Assembly (NCBI GenBank): GCA_050942875.1
Contig: JBMNOD010000064.1
Location: forward strand, 1 to 19,703
Length of the DNA: 19,703 nt
Source: JAAZAI01 sp050942875
Lineage (GTDB): Bacteria > Verrucomicrobiota > Kiritimatiellia > RFP12 > UBA3636
Direction of reading: 5' to 3'
Under the pieces are notes generated by a model. That model was not told the origin of the DNA. It searched no databases and saw nothing but the letters and a program-made list of their open reading frames with translations. Position numbers and translations under genes: made by a program. Positions 1 to 7,439 of this stretch are shown piece by piece (positions within the stretch are counted from its first letter, which is position 1; each line of letters begins with the position of its first letter).

Positions 1-19
1 AATTATAGAACACTTCTTT

Positions 20-61
20 CCGTCATGGAAGGACAAACGCCTTCCATGACGGATTTTCTTT
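20..61 (+). terminator. Rho-independent terminator facing right
   Basis: A perfect 13-bp inverted repeat (20-32 with 40-52, arm CCGTCATGGAAGG) has a 7-nt loop and is followed on the plus strand by a T-rich tract (ATTTTCTTT, 53-61). On the minus strand the hairpin is followed by A-rich DNA, so the natural direction is plus. It would end a plus-strand gene lying left of the window and converging on tsaD. The hairpin could still slow minus-strand transcripts leaving tsaD. Confidence 0.7.
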
Positions 62-108
62 CGTTTCAACTCCTTGCCGCGCAACAATGTGCGGAATTGG
101 GACAGGCT

Positions 109-1176
109 CTATCGTACGGGCAGGACCTCCGTGTCCTGCCCCGTGTCCTGCCCCACCGCCCACGACGGCGTGATATCAAGCTCGAACGACTCCGGCGACG
201 GAATCCCGCGCCCCATGCCGGCAAGCCCCGCGACCATCGCGGCATTGTCGCCACAATGCCGCGGCAGCGCAAGCAGCAGACGCACGCCGCGCGCCTCGCA
301 GAGATCGGCGAGGCACGCGCGCAAGCGGCTGTTGAGCGACACGCCGCCGCCGACGGCGAGATACTTCGCATCGCCGAGCGCCTTGTCGCAGCGCTTCACG
401 AGCGCCTGGACCACGGCCTCCTGGTAGTCGGCCGCAAGCTGGGCGACCGCCTCGTCGTCGGCAGGCGGCTCGGCATTGACGCGATGGAGCAGCGACGTCT
501 TAAGACCGCTGAAGCTCAAGCACAGATCGCTGCGCAGCCCCCCGGTCTCGACGCCTTCGCGAATGCGGCCCTCGGGGAAGGCGCGCGCATTCGGCGTGCG
601 CCCCCGCGACAGCTTGTCGATGACGGGGCCGCCGGGATAGCCAAGCCCCAGCAGCTTCGCCGCCTTGTCGAGCGCTTCGCCCGCCGCGTCGTCCACCGTG
701 CGCCCCACCAGCTCGATCTCGCCATGGCGGGGAATGCGGAAAAGGCTCGTATGCCCGCCGGAGACGACAAGCGCGAGCATGGGAACCGCCTCCTGCGGAT
801 CGGGCGCGGCGGGATCGAGGAAAACGGAATGGATGTGCGCCTCGGTGTGGTTGATCGCGATCAGCGGCACCCCCAACCGCCGGGCGAGCCCCTTCGCCAT
901 CGACCAGCCGACGAGCAGCGAGCTCGCCAGCCCCGGCCCGCGCGTCGCGGCAACGGCATCGATCGCCTCCCACGAAACACCAGAGGCGGCAACCGCCTCC
1001 TCGACAATGCCCGGCAGCCGCTCGATGTGGCAGCGCGAGGCGATCTCGGGGACAACGCCCCCATACGGCTTGTGCTGCTGCTGCGTGTGGACGATCGACG
1101 CCAGAACCTCGCGCCCGCCGCGCACAACCGCCGCCGACGTTTCATCGCAAGAAGTTTCAATACCAAGGACAAGCAT
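109..1176 (-). CDS. tsaD: tRNA N6-adenosine threonylcarbamoyltransferase TsaD
   Basis: TsaD transfers the threonylcarbamoyl group from TC-AMP to A37 of ANN-decoding tRNAs, acting in the cytosol with TsaB and TsaE. The 355-residue product opens with the family signature GIETSCDET (residues 5-13). It has the metal-binding HTEAH (H110, H114), the nucleotide-binding VVSGGHTS (137-144), the DDAAGEALDKAAKLLGLGYPGG block, SFSGLKT (221-227), and CGDNAAM with the ligand D310. The frame is open for 80 codons upstream, but homology begins at M1 (1174-1176), so that start was chosen. No Shine-Dalgarno is seen: the bases just upstream are a heptamer tandem repeat ending 3 nt before the ATG. The last ~14 residues (two QDTGQDT-like units, then EVLPVR) come from a repeated GTCCTGCCC motif and look like a non-conserved tail; E. 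coli TsaD is 337 residues. Separated from the upstream S41 gene by 265 bp. Confidence 0.95.
   Translation of the reverse strand: MLVLGIETSCDETSAAVVRGGREVLASIVHTQQQHKPYGGVVPEIASRCHIERLPGIVEEAVAASGVSWEAIDAVAATRGPGLASSLLVGWSMAKGLARRLGVPLIAINHTEAHIHSVFLDPAAPDPQEAVPMLALVVSGGHTSLFRIPRHGEIELVGRTVDDAAGEALDKAAKLLGLGYPGGPVIDKLSRGRTPNARAFPEGRIREGVETGGLRSDLCLSFSGLKTSLLHRVNAEPPADDEAVAQLAADYQEAVVQALVKRCDKALGDAKYLAVGGGVSLNSRLRACLADLCEARGVRLLLALPRHCGDNAAMVAGLAGMGRGIPSPESFELDITPSWAVGQDTGQDTEVLPVR
118..154. repeat. GTCCTGCCC direct/inverted repeat in tsaD tail
   Basis: GGGCAGGAC (118-126) pairs with GTCCTGCCC (133-141) across a 6-nt loop, and a second GTCCTGCCC copy follows at 145-153. The element lies in the last codons of tsaD and encodes a low-complexity tail. 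Confidence 0.6.
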
Positions 1177-1179
1177 TTG

Positions 1180-1237
1180 TGAGAGAGTGATGAGTGAGGA
1201 GTGAGAGAGTGATGAGTGAGAAGTGATGAGTGAGGAG
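1180..1237 (-). repeat. Heptanucleotide tandem repeat (ACTCNNC family)
   Basis: On the minus strand this 58-nt tract reads as eight consecutive units starting with ACTC or ACTT: ACTCCTC, ACTCATC, ACTTCTC and relatives. Six units are 7 nt long and two are 8 nt. It ends 3 nt before the tsaD start codon, so it forms the immediate leader of tsaD. A related tract lies at 19458-19492. Confidence 0.85.
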
Positions 1238-1238
1238 T

Positions 1239-1269
1239 TTCCGCTGGGGCGCTGCCCCAGACCTCGGAA
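1239..1269. repeat. GC-rich nested palindrome
   Basis: An inner stem CTGGGGC/GCCCCAG (1244-1250 with 1254-1260, 3-nt loop) sits inside an outer stem TTCCG/CGGAA (1239-1243 with 1265-1269), with a 4-nt bulge on one side. No T-tract follows in either direction, so it is not a standard terminator. The rest of the gap up to 1441 is short AT-rich text with no gene seen. Confidence 0.6.
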
Positions 1270-1441
1270 ATTTGCCTGCGTGGGTGGCGTGGCGAGGGGG
1301 TGCTTTTTTGAACTACGAAATACACGAAAAGGGCTGTGGGTTTGATGGTCTCCGGTCTTGTCTCTTGTTTCGCGTCTCTCGCCCTCACGAGCCTTTCGGC
1401 TGTCGAATCCGTCCAAATTCTCAAGTTTCCAATTTCAACCT

Positions 1442-2719
1442 TCACTCCTCCACTTTCACGGTTGCGTTCGTGGCGACCGCGTTCGTCGCAATCACACGCT
1501 GAAGGTATGCGATGGCGGCGTCGAGCGGGGCGTCGACAACCGCGTTGACCTCCTCGGCGTCGTGCGGGTGGCAGAGTTCGGGATGCGTGGCAAGGAGGCG
1601 CTTGAGCGTCGCGAGCCGGAATTCATCGGGCGTCTGGGCCACCACGATGTCCGGCTCGATGCCGTTGCCATGAATGAGGTGGCCCTTGGGCGTGTAATAA
1701 TAGGCCGTCGTCAGCTGCACCGCTTCCTCAGGACGCGAATTGAGCTGAAAGAACGTCTGAATGGAGGCCTTGCCGAAGGAGCGTTCGCCGACAAGCGTGC
1801 CTGCGTCGTTCTCCTGAATGCCGGCCGCGACAATCTCGGCGGCGGATGCAGCGCCTGCGTTGATGATCACCGCAAGCGGAATGTCGCCGATTTTACGCGG
1901 CGTCTCGCTGACATACGCGACGTTGTCTTCCTTGGGCAGGCGCCCTTTTGTCCTGAAAACAAGACGCCCCATGGGCAGGAACGCATCGGCCATCCGCCCG
2001 GCCTCGACAACGAGGCCGCCCGGGTTGTCGCGCAAGTCGAGCACGAAACCGCAGGGCTTCGCCTCAAGCAACGTGGAGAGCGCCTGGTTGAACTCCGCCA
2101 AGGTCTTCTCGCCAAATTTCGCAATGTAGAGGTAGGCGATGCCTTCGGGCAGAATGCGCGCGGACTGGACGGTGGGAACATCAATGGCCGCGCGACGGAT
2201 GGCGACATCAAACGGGTCGCGCTCGCCCACGCGACGAATCGTGAGCACGACAACCGTGCCCGCCTCGCCATGGATGCTCTCCATCGGCACAGGGCCTTCC
2301 GCCCTGACGCCGTTCACGGCGACGATCTCGTCAAAAGCACGAATCCCGGCACAAAAAGCCGGCGAACCCGGCATTGGGTAGTTGATGACCCACTTGCCGT
2401 CAATCTCGCTGGAGACAATGCCAACGCCCGTGAAACGGCCCTCCGAATCTTCCTCGTAAGCCTTGAGGTCGTCAACCCGCAAGTAGTTGCTGAAAGGATC
2501 CATGGCGGCGAGCATGCCGTCGATGGCGGCGTACGTCAGGTCCTTGAATGACGTCTTCTCGACATGGCGGTTGAGGATGAGCACAAGCGCCTCGGTGAAG
2601 GCGCGGATTTCGCCGTAAGGGGATTCGGCGGCGGACGCCGGCGACGAGGGCTCGGCCGGAGCGACAACGGCGGCGCCGACGATGAACGCGGCGAGAAGTG
2701 GGCGAATCAGCTTTTTCAT
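1442..2719 (-). CDS. S41 family carboxy-terminal processing protease
   Basis: A CtpA/Prc-type serine protease of 425 residues. Residues 1 to ~21 (MKK then a hydrophobic stretch, then APA) form a signal peptide, so it is exported. A PDZ-like domain spans about residues 87-165 (GRFTGVGI, GIRAFDEIVAVNG). The protease core follows with DLRDNPGG (228-235) and INAGAASAAEI. Known S41 enzymes use Ser, Lys at +25 and Gln at +29; here S292, K317 and Q321 fit exactly, so the enzyme should be active. The common GSASASE block is GAASAAE here, with the nucleophile kept. Its ATG overlaps the rhomboid stop (ATGA, 2716-2719), so translation is probably coupled; no clear Shine-Dalgarno is seen. Length is typical for a CTP. 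Substrate unknown. Confidence 0.93.
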   Translation of the reverse strand: MKKLIRPLLAAFIVGAAVVAPAEPSSPASAAESPYGEIRAFTEALVLILNRHVEKTSFKDLTYAAIDGMLAAMDPFSNYLRVDDLKAYEEDSEGRFTGVGIVSSEIDGKWVINYPMPGSPAFCAGIRAFDEIVAVNGVRAEGPVPMESIHGEAGTVVVLTIRRVGERDPFDVAIRRAAIDVPTVQSARILPEGIAYLYIAKFGEKTLAEFNQALSTLLEAKPCGFVLDLRDNPGGLVVEAGRMADAFLPMGRLVFRTKGRLPKEDNVAYVSETPRKIGDIPLAVIINAGAASAAEIVAAGIQENDAGTLVGERSFGKASIQTFFQLNSRPEEAVQLTTAYYYTPKGHLIHGNGIEPDIVVAQTPDEFRLATLKRLLATHPELCHPHDAEEVNAVVDAPLDAAIAYLQRVIATNAVATNATVKVEE

Positions 2720-3426
2720 GTTGCAGAACGAGAAGACGAGCGCGGATCACGCTTCAGAAGGCGCAAGACGATTCCGGCGGCAATGCCCGCGACTATGCCC
2801 GCAAGATGCGCGAGGTAGGCGACGTTGGACTCGACGAAGCGCAGCTCAAGGGCATTGACAACGAGAAGGAGGACGGCAAGCTGCCAGGACGTCAGCACGA
2901 TGGGCAGCGGAAGATAGAGAACGAACTCGTCGCGCGGGCGCAACGCCGCATAGGCGCCGGCAAGGCCCAGCACGGCCGCCGAGGCGCCCATGCACGGCTG
3001 CGCCGAGGCCAAACCGCTCGCCGTGATCCAGGCGAGGCCGCCGACGAGCCCCGAGCCAAAGAAGAGCCGGAACATCGTCCGACGGCCAACGGTCGTTTCA
3101 ACAGCGCTGCCAAAGACGAAGAGACCAATCAGATTCATCGCGAGATGAAGCCAGGAGACATGGAGAAAGACGTAGGAAAAGGGCGTCCAGAAGAAACCAA
3201 GCGAGAGGCCAATGCCGTGAATGGCAAAAAGAAAGGCGAGCGGATCCTGGACAAGCACGTGCGCAGGAGTGCCGGCGCCAAGCATCACCGTGCGGACAGG
3301 GGCGGCCGCGACGATCTGCTGCGCGACGCGCGCGACAATGCAAAGCAAGGCGAGAAAACGCACGCCTCGCGGAACGCCGGCAGCGGCAGCGCGCGCCCGG
3401 CGGAAAAATCGCGAAACCGCACTCAC
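2716..3426 (-). CDS. Rhomboid family intramembrane serine protease
   Basis: An integral membrane protease of 236 residues that would cut transmembrane substrates within the bilayer. The sequence shows about six hydrophobic segments. The HxxxxHxxxN motif of the second helix (H89, H94, N98) corresponds to GlpG H145/H150/N154. The catalytic serine lies in MGASAAVLG (S149) and the catalytic histidine in YLAHLAG (H207). The usual GxSG is GASA here, but both catalytic residues are present. The start is a GTG (3424-3426) overlapping the TGA of the DUF58 gene by 4 bp (GTGA), and the stop overlaps the S41 start by 4 bp (ATGA). This tight packing indicates one co-translated unit. Confidence 0.92.
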   Translation of the reverse strand: MSAVSRFFRRARAAAAGVPRGVRFLALLCIVARVAQQIVAAAPVRTVMLGAGTPAHVLVQDPLAFLFAIHGIGLSLGFFWTPFSYVFLHVSWLHLAMNLIGLFVFGSAVETTVGRRTMFRLFFGSGLVGGLAWITASGLASAQPCMGASAAVLGLAGAYAALRPRDEFVLYLPLPIVLTSWQLAVLLLVVNALELRFVESNVAYLAHLAGIVAGIAAGIVLRLLKRDPRSSSRSAT

Positions 3427-4316
3427 GGAACGGCGCGCCGCCGCTTCGAGGCCCGATTCCGGAAAAAGGCGCGCACGTCGTGGATGGGATCCTGGTCGGT
3501 GGAGAGGAACATCGCGTCGATGCGGTTGCGCCGGAACGTGGACTTCAGTTCTTCAAGACGCGTCGATGCCTGGGCGGCATAAGCGTCGCGCAACGCCTTG
3601 GAGGACGTGTCGACCCAGAGCGCCTCGCCCGTCTCGGGGTCTTCAAGCTCGAGGACCCCGGCGTCGGGAAGCTGCAGCTCGCTGGGATCCGAAAGATGGC
3701 AGCAGACCAAATCGTGGCGGATGGCCGTGGTGGCGAGACGTTTTTCCCAGCCGTCGTCCTGGAAGTCGGAAACAAGAAAAACCACGGCCTTGCGCCGCAT
3801 GATGGAGTTGAGGTAGTCGAGCGCGCCGGCAATGTCGGTGCCGCCGCGCGCATCGTCGGCGGCGAGAACCTCGCGCACAAGCCGCATGACGGCCTTGCGC
3901 CCCTTCCGGGGCGGCAAGGTCTTCACAACACGGTCCGAGAAGAGGACAAGGCCGATGTTGTCCTGGTTTCGGATGGAGGTCAGCGCCAGCAGGCATGTGA
4001 GCTCGGCGGCAAGCTCCGACTTGGGGCGCGGCGTGGAACTGTAGGACTGCGACCCGGAGACATCGACGACGAAGACGACGGTCAGCTCGCGCTCCTCCGA
4101 AAAACGCTTCACATGGGGAAACCCGGTGCGGGCGGTGACGTTCCAGTCGATGCTGCGCACGTCGTCGCCCACAATGTACTCGCGCACCTCGTCGAATTCG
4201 ATCCCCTGCCCCTTGAACGACGAATGGTAGTCGCCCGAGAGGTCGTTGTCAACGAGGCGCGAAGTGAGGATTCGGATGTTTCCGACCTTTCGCATCAGTT
4301 CAACGGTGTCGATCAT
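3423..4316 (-). CDS. DUF58 domain protein with vWA-like fold
   Basis: A 297-residue DUF58 protein, a family usually encoded beside MoxR AAA+ ATPases and implicated in envelope or complex assembly. The DUF58 core is clear: EFDEVREYIVGDDVRSIDWN (residues 40-59). It leads into a vWA-like domain with a MIDAS motif DVSGS (D85, S87, S89), T160-D161 (GGTD) and D184 (VSDFQDD). No signal peptide or obvious membrane segment is seen, so it is probably cytosolic. No MoxR gene lies upstream; instead there is a promoter-bearing gap and an unrelated aldolase. The ATG at 4314-4316 has no evident Shine-Dalgarno. It is the first gene of the DUF58-rhomboid-S41 unit. Confidence 0.9.
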   Translation of the reverse strand: MIDTVELMRKVGNIRILTSRLVDNDLSGDYHSSFKGQGIEFDEVREYIVGDDVRSIDWNVTARTGFPHVKRFSEERELTVVFVVDVSGSQSYSSTPRPKSELAAELTCLLALTSIRNQDNIGLVLFSDRVVKTLPPRKGRKAVMRLVREVLAADDARGGTDIAGALDYLNSIMRRKAVVFLVSDFQDDGWEKRLATTAIRHDLVCCHLSDPSELQLPDAGVLELEDPETGEALWVDTSSKALRDAYAAQASTRLEELKSTFRRNRIDAMFLSTDQDPIHDVRAFFRNRASKRRRAVP

Positions 4317-4392
4317 GGTGGATGGCGGTCTGGGTCGTGAGAAACTTGCGCCGATGGCTCAAGCGAAGCGGCGCATTCGATTTGATGGTGCA

Positions 4393-4422
4393 AGTATAGC
4401 AAAAACCACGCTGGAAGTTCAA
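4393..4422 (-). promoter_or_regulatory. Sigma70-type promoter for the DUF58 operon
   Basis: On the minus strand, -35 TTGAAC (4417-4422) and -10 TATACT (4393-4398) are separated by 18 bp. Transcription would start near 4386, giving a ~70-nt leader before the DUF58 ATG. Confidence 0.65.
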
Positions 4423-4523
4423 TCGCGTTTAGGGCGGCAAGCGTAATCGGTCTGTCGCCGGGGTTGGTCTCGGAACGCTTGTCGCCCAGCCTCGAACCAG
4501 CCCCGCCGCCTGCGTCCCAAATC

Positions 4524-4547
4524 ACTGGCGACTAGCGACTGGCGACT
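4524..4547 (+). repeat. Heptanucleotide tandem repeat (ACTNGCG family)
   Basis: Three full units, ACTGGCG, ACTAGCG and ACTGGCG, are followed by a partial ACT. The minus strand of this tract supplies the final codons and the TAG stop (4532-4534) of the aldolase gene. A two-unit relative lies at 7384-7397. Confidence 0.85.
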
Positions 4548-5644
4548 GTTTGGCGATATTTCTCGCTCTCCCAGCCGGCGATGAAGTTCTTGCCGCTCTC
4601 GTCCATCGTGCAGAGCGTCCGGCCAGACCTGGCAATGGCGCCGACGATGAAGAGAATCGCGCAAAGCGTCTCTTCAACCGTCTGCGCCGCGGCGCGCTTG
4701 CAGGCGTAAAGCACCTCGCCGGTCTCGCGGAACACCGTGCAGGGAACCGGCGGCTGCGTGCCTGCGGCACGCGCATCGGCAAGGCCGCCACGTTCCACAA
4801 CGGCCATCTGGCCCGCCAGGAAGACAAGCTGATCGGGATACAGCGACTGCTTCGTGAAGAAGTCGAGGTTCCAGTCGGTGTTCAGCAGCTTCCCCTTCAA
4901 CCAAGGTGTCGCAGAGGCCCAGAGGTCCTCGGCGCCGGCTGATTCGATCGCCACGACCGGCCAGTCGTCTTCGGAAACGCCGTAGGCCCTCGCAATGCGG
5001 CGGTTCACCTCGTCGTTGAGCGCAAGGCACGCCGCCTCATCGTCGCCCGTGATGACGAGACCATGGTTCTGCAAGAAGAGGATGGACGCCGGACGCCCCG
5101 TCTTGGCCTGGGTTTCATGGCGAGCGCGGCCAATGGCAAACGTGAGCTGCGCCCCGGGGTTGATGTACGGGACGAACGCATGGCGCTCGGGCAGATCGGC
5201 CAATGCCTCGGCGGCAACAGCGGCGCCTTCCACCGAACACGTGGCAAGGTTGGCATAGACGGGATGCGTGTGGAGAACGAACGTGTCGAGAAGCGAATGG
5301 AAGCCGGCCTCGACGGAGGGGCGCAATTGCGGAAGCCCCTCGATCGTCTGCGTGACGGCCTTGGCGCGCGCGGAACCCGCCGCCTCGACGTCGTCGAGCG
5401 TGGCAGGGTCCGTGCCTTCATAGAAGCCGCGCAACGCGGCGTAGTCGAGCACCGCATAGGCGTCGGCCTCGGCGATCTGTTCAAGCCGGAAGCCCGAGGC
5501 CTTGATCGCCATCAGGCGATCATCGACTTTGACGGACGTGTTGCCGCCGCCGCCCTGGACGTAGTCGCTGCGGGCGCCGGCTGTGCGAGACATGTGGATG
5601 TAGGCGGCAAGCTTCGCCGCATGTTTGGACATGAATGATGACAT
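4532..5644 (-). CDS. Class II aldolase/adducin family protein
   Basis: A 370-residue protein with an AraD/RhaD-type class II aldolase domain. These are zinc enzymes that cleave sugar phosphates or act as epimerases. Visible motifs are the phosphate-binding QGGGGNTSVK (30-39), E112 followed by the zinc-ligand pair HTH (H125, H127), and a third histidine in LQNHGL (H194). A C-terminal region of ~150 residues (YPDQLVFLAGQ, ESGKNFIAGWESEKYRQ) resembles the RhaD-like aldolase half of larger aldolase/dehydrogenase proteins, but no dehydrogenase domain follows. The ATG at 5642-5644 has a good Shine-Dalgarno (GGAAGGA about 6 nt upstream). The gene follows the PHP gene by 34 bp, presumably in one operon. 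The last residues (VASR) and the stop lie in a heptamer repeat. The substrate cannot be read from sequence. Confidence 0.85.
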   Translation of the reverse strand: MSSFMSKHAAKLAAYIHMSRTAGARSDYVQGGGGNTSVKVDDRLMAIKASGFRLEQIAEADAYAVLDYAALRGFYEGTDPATLDDVEAAGSARAKAVTQTIEGLPQLRPSVEAGFHSLLDTFVLHTHPVYANLATCSVEGAAVAAEALADLPERHAFVPYINPGAQLTFAIGRARHETQAKTGRPASILFLQNHGLVITGDDEAACLALNDEVNRRIARAYGVSEDDWPVVAIESAGAEDLWASATPWLKGKLLNTDWNLDFFTKQSLYPDQLVFLAGQMAVVERGGLADARAAGTQPPVPCTVFRETGEVLYACKRAAAQTVEETLCAILFIVGAIARSGRTLCTMDESGKNFIAGWESEKYRQTVASR

Positions 5645-5678
5645 GGTGTTTCCTTCCCGGGGCGACCCCGATGCGCCG

Positions 5679-6968
5679 CTAGGCGCTGTGCAAATTCAAA
5701 GCGGCATCGCGGAAATACGCGATGCGAGCGTCAAGCAAAGGCGTGCGGGCAAGCGTCTCCGGCGAGAACATGCCCTCCGCAAGCGATTCCGTCGCCAGCA
5801 GCTCATGGCCGATGAGCGCCCAGGCGGAATCGTAAAGATTCGCGAAGAACGGATCGCGCATGGCCTCGCAGATGAACGCCTGGCGCGGCTGGTTGATGTC
5901 CTCGCCGCTGATCTGGAAGAAACCGTGGCAATCGCACAACGCACGGAGCCGCACAAGCTGGTCGCGCGTGTTGCGCGAGGGCATGTAGGTCACCGCATCG
6001 AACCCCGTCTTTTTAAGCACATGGAAAAGCTCGTCGAGATAGCTGTCCTCAAACGTCTGCGCCTTCTTGTCGCCCGTCACCGAATTCCCGACGTCGCCGA
6101 GATAGGGATACGCCAGCACAATGCCGTTTTCACGGGCAAAGGCGACGACGTCGGCGATCGGCGGACATTCATCGGTCGCCGACACGTAGAATTTTTCGAC
6201 AAGGTCGCTCTTGAGCACCCCGAGCAGATCGTAGGCGACATGCGGATTCTCCGCGTCAAGAAGCTGGGCCTCGGCTTTGGCGCTCACGGCGGTGCGCAGC
6301 GTCTCGCGCAGAAACCTCACGAGGCTTTCGCCTGCGCCAAAGCGCTTCAGCAACTGGGAGGCGACGACGAAGAGCAGATGCCGCTCGGTCACCTCCCCGC
6401 CGTCCGCCCACGACGAAACGGGGACAATGTCCGCCTCGTAGTCCAACGTGATGCCGGCGGGCTCAAGCAGCGCGTTGAGGCGGACGGTCATGTCGCGGTT
6501 GCGCCTGGCGCGCGCCTGGCGAATGGGCTCGAAAAACGAAGCCAGCGCGTCAATGCGGCTGTGCGGGACGCCGTGAAGCGCAATGTAGGCGACCGTCTCC
6601 TGGTCGGGATTGTTGATCCGGCGGCCAGCCAGCGGCGTCGCGGCAAACGAGGCGCGGCACTCCGCGCCGATCGTCGTGGGGAACCCCAGAATGCGCCCCG
6701 CCTCGATGAATTCACGAGCGCCGGCGATCGAATCGTGATCCATGATGCCCGCCGTGGCGAGACCCGCCTCGGACGCCATCCACACCGCCTTCGTCGGCGA
6801 ATACGGCGAAAAGGAGTAGATCGTATGGATGTGGTTGTTGACGTCGCGCCCCCGAACGGGGCGTTCACAGCCCGCGGCGCGGCGTTCCTCGACCCAGGCG
6901 CGCAGAGCGTCAAGGCGTTCGCTCGACGTCGGCGCGTTGAGTTTGGCAATGTGTTCCTGTTCGTTCAT
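5679..6968 (-). CDS. PHP-domain metal-dependent phosphoesterase
   Basis: A 429-residue PHP-family hydrolase, cytosolic (no signal peptide). PHP signatures present are NNHIHT (H46, H48), GIMDHDS (D77, H78), GAECR (E103), further histidines at H132/H136, and TERHLL (H197), which recalls the TrpH block. The usual closing metal ligand block (SD.H) is not seen; the equivalent position appears to be SGEDIN (354-359), so metal binding at the third site may differ. The start at 6966-6968 is chosen because AAGGA lies 9 nt upstream. The frame stays open beyond it, but that stretch is a gene remnant and carries the promoter. It precedes the class II aldolase by 34 bp, and the pair probably works on one phosphorylated metabolite. 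The substrate is unknown. Confidence 0.85.
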   Translation of the reverse strand: MNEQEHIAKLNAPTSSERLDALRAWVEERRAAGCERPVRGRDVNNHIHTIYSFSPYSPTKAVWMASEAGLATAGIMDHDSIAGAREFIEAGRILGFPTTIGAECRASFAATPLAGRRINNPDQETVAYIALHGVPHSRIDALASFFEPIRQARARRNRDMTVRLNALLEPAGITLDYEADIVPVSSWADGGEVTERHLLFVVASQLLKRFGAGESLVRFLRETLRTAVSAKAEAQLLDAENPHVAYDLLGVLKSDLVEKFYVSATDECPPIADVVAFARENGIVLAYPYLGDVGNSVTGDKKAQTFEDSYLDELFHVLKKTGFDAVTYMPSRNTRDQLVRLRALCDCHGFFQISGEDINQPRQAFICEAMRDPFFANLYDSAWALIGHELLATESLAEGMFSPETLARTPLLDARIAYFRDAALNLHSA

Positions 6969-7058
6969 ATGATGAAATCCTTGAAAAGCGGCAGACGTCC
7001 CCGGCACCGGAAAACCGAAGCCAAACAATGGCTTTCTGCTTTGCACAAGACCCCTTGC

Positions 7059-7087
7059 ATTATGCCACAGCCATCCCTTCAGGGCAA
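7059..7087 (-). promoter_or_regulatory. Sigma70-type promoter for the PHP-aldolase operon
   Basis: On the minus strand, -35 TTGCCC (7082-7087) and -10 CATAAT (7059-7064) are separated by 17 bp. Transcription would begin near 7052 and give an ~85-nt leader to the PHP start. The elements lie inside the RluA-like remnant, which suggests the promoter was co-opted from former coding sequence. Confidence 0.5.
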
Positions 7088-7163
7088 GGCATTCCGGAAT
7101 CGGCGCATGGATTTCAAGCGACTCGCCGGTCTCCGGATGGCGGAAGCGCAGCGAGCACGCGCC
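7065..7163 (-). pseudogene. Possible RluA-type pseudouridine synthase C-terminal remnant
   Basis: Read on the minus strand after an in-frame TGA (7164-7166), the sequence translates as CSLRFRHPETGESLEIHAPI and so on. The pattern L.F.HP.TGE.LE..AP.P is typical of the C-terminal end of RluA/RluD-family pseudouridine synthases. No start, catalytic domain or Shine-Dalgarno is present, so at most this is the last ~30 codons of a lost gene. It is fused in frame to the region upstream of the PHP gene. Family assignment is from memory of the motif and is tentative. Confidence 0.4.
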
Positions 7164-7183
7164 TCAGTGCGCAGCGCCGTTGT

Positions 7184-7210
7184 GGACGCGGCGTCCCCGC
7201 CGCGTTTCGC
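7184..7210. repeat. Dispersed 27-bp GC palindrome, copy 1
   Basis: A core of GCGGCG and CGCCGC arms (starting GGACGCGGCG, ending CGCGTTTCGC) differs from the copy at 13691-13717 by one base. It can fold as a short GC hairpin. Both copies are intergenic. Confidence 0.65.
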
Positions 7211-7383
7211 CCTCGCCCTGAGCCCAAAGTTTATAGGCCCCACAGAGCATCCCAGCCCACGCTTGATCTCAATCCCCACGCTTTCTCCCCGTCTTGCTCC
7301 CCCACGCTTGCTCGCCCTGCTCATTGATCCGTCTAATCCGACCGATCGACAAAGCTCATGGCAAAGTTGCCCTTGGACTCCCG

Positions 7384-7397
7384 GGCGACTAGCGACT
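7384..7397 (+). repeat. Two heptamer units (GGCGACT, AGCGACT)
   Basis: GGCGACT and AGCGACT lie side by side and match the units of the tract at 4524-4547. This short copy sits 10 bp from the AT-rich heptamer array. Confidence 0.6.
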
Positions 7398-7407
7398 CGA
7401 AAAAGTC

Positions 7408-7439
7408 ATTCGTAATTCGTAATTCGTAATTCGTAATTC
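7408..7439 (+). repeat. Heptanucleotide tandem repeat (ATTCGTA)
   Basis: Four perfect ATTCGTA units plus ATTC. The tract lies 9 bp downstream of the glycosyltransferase stop and would form the start of its 3' untranslated region. Confidence 0.95.

Noticed and set aside
1177..1416. An 80-codon N-terminal extension of tsaD
   Set aside because: The extension encodes serine/leucine/histidine repeats from the heptamer array; TsaD homology starts exactly at the inner ATG.
6969..7046. A GTG start giving the PHP protein 26 extra residues
   Set aside because: The inner ATG has AAGGA at good spacing and the PHP-type sequence begins after it; the extra residues are low-complexity leader.
5625..7415. 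A ~600-codon plus-strand open frame
   Set aside because: It is antisense to the PHP gene and extends into repeat-rich DNA; no motif or Shine-Dalgarno supports it.
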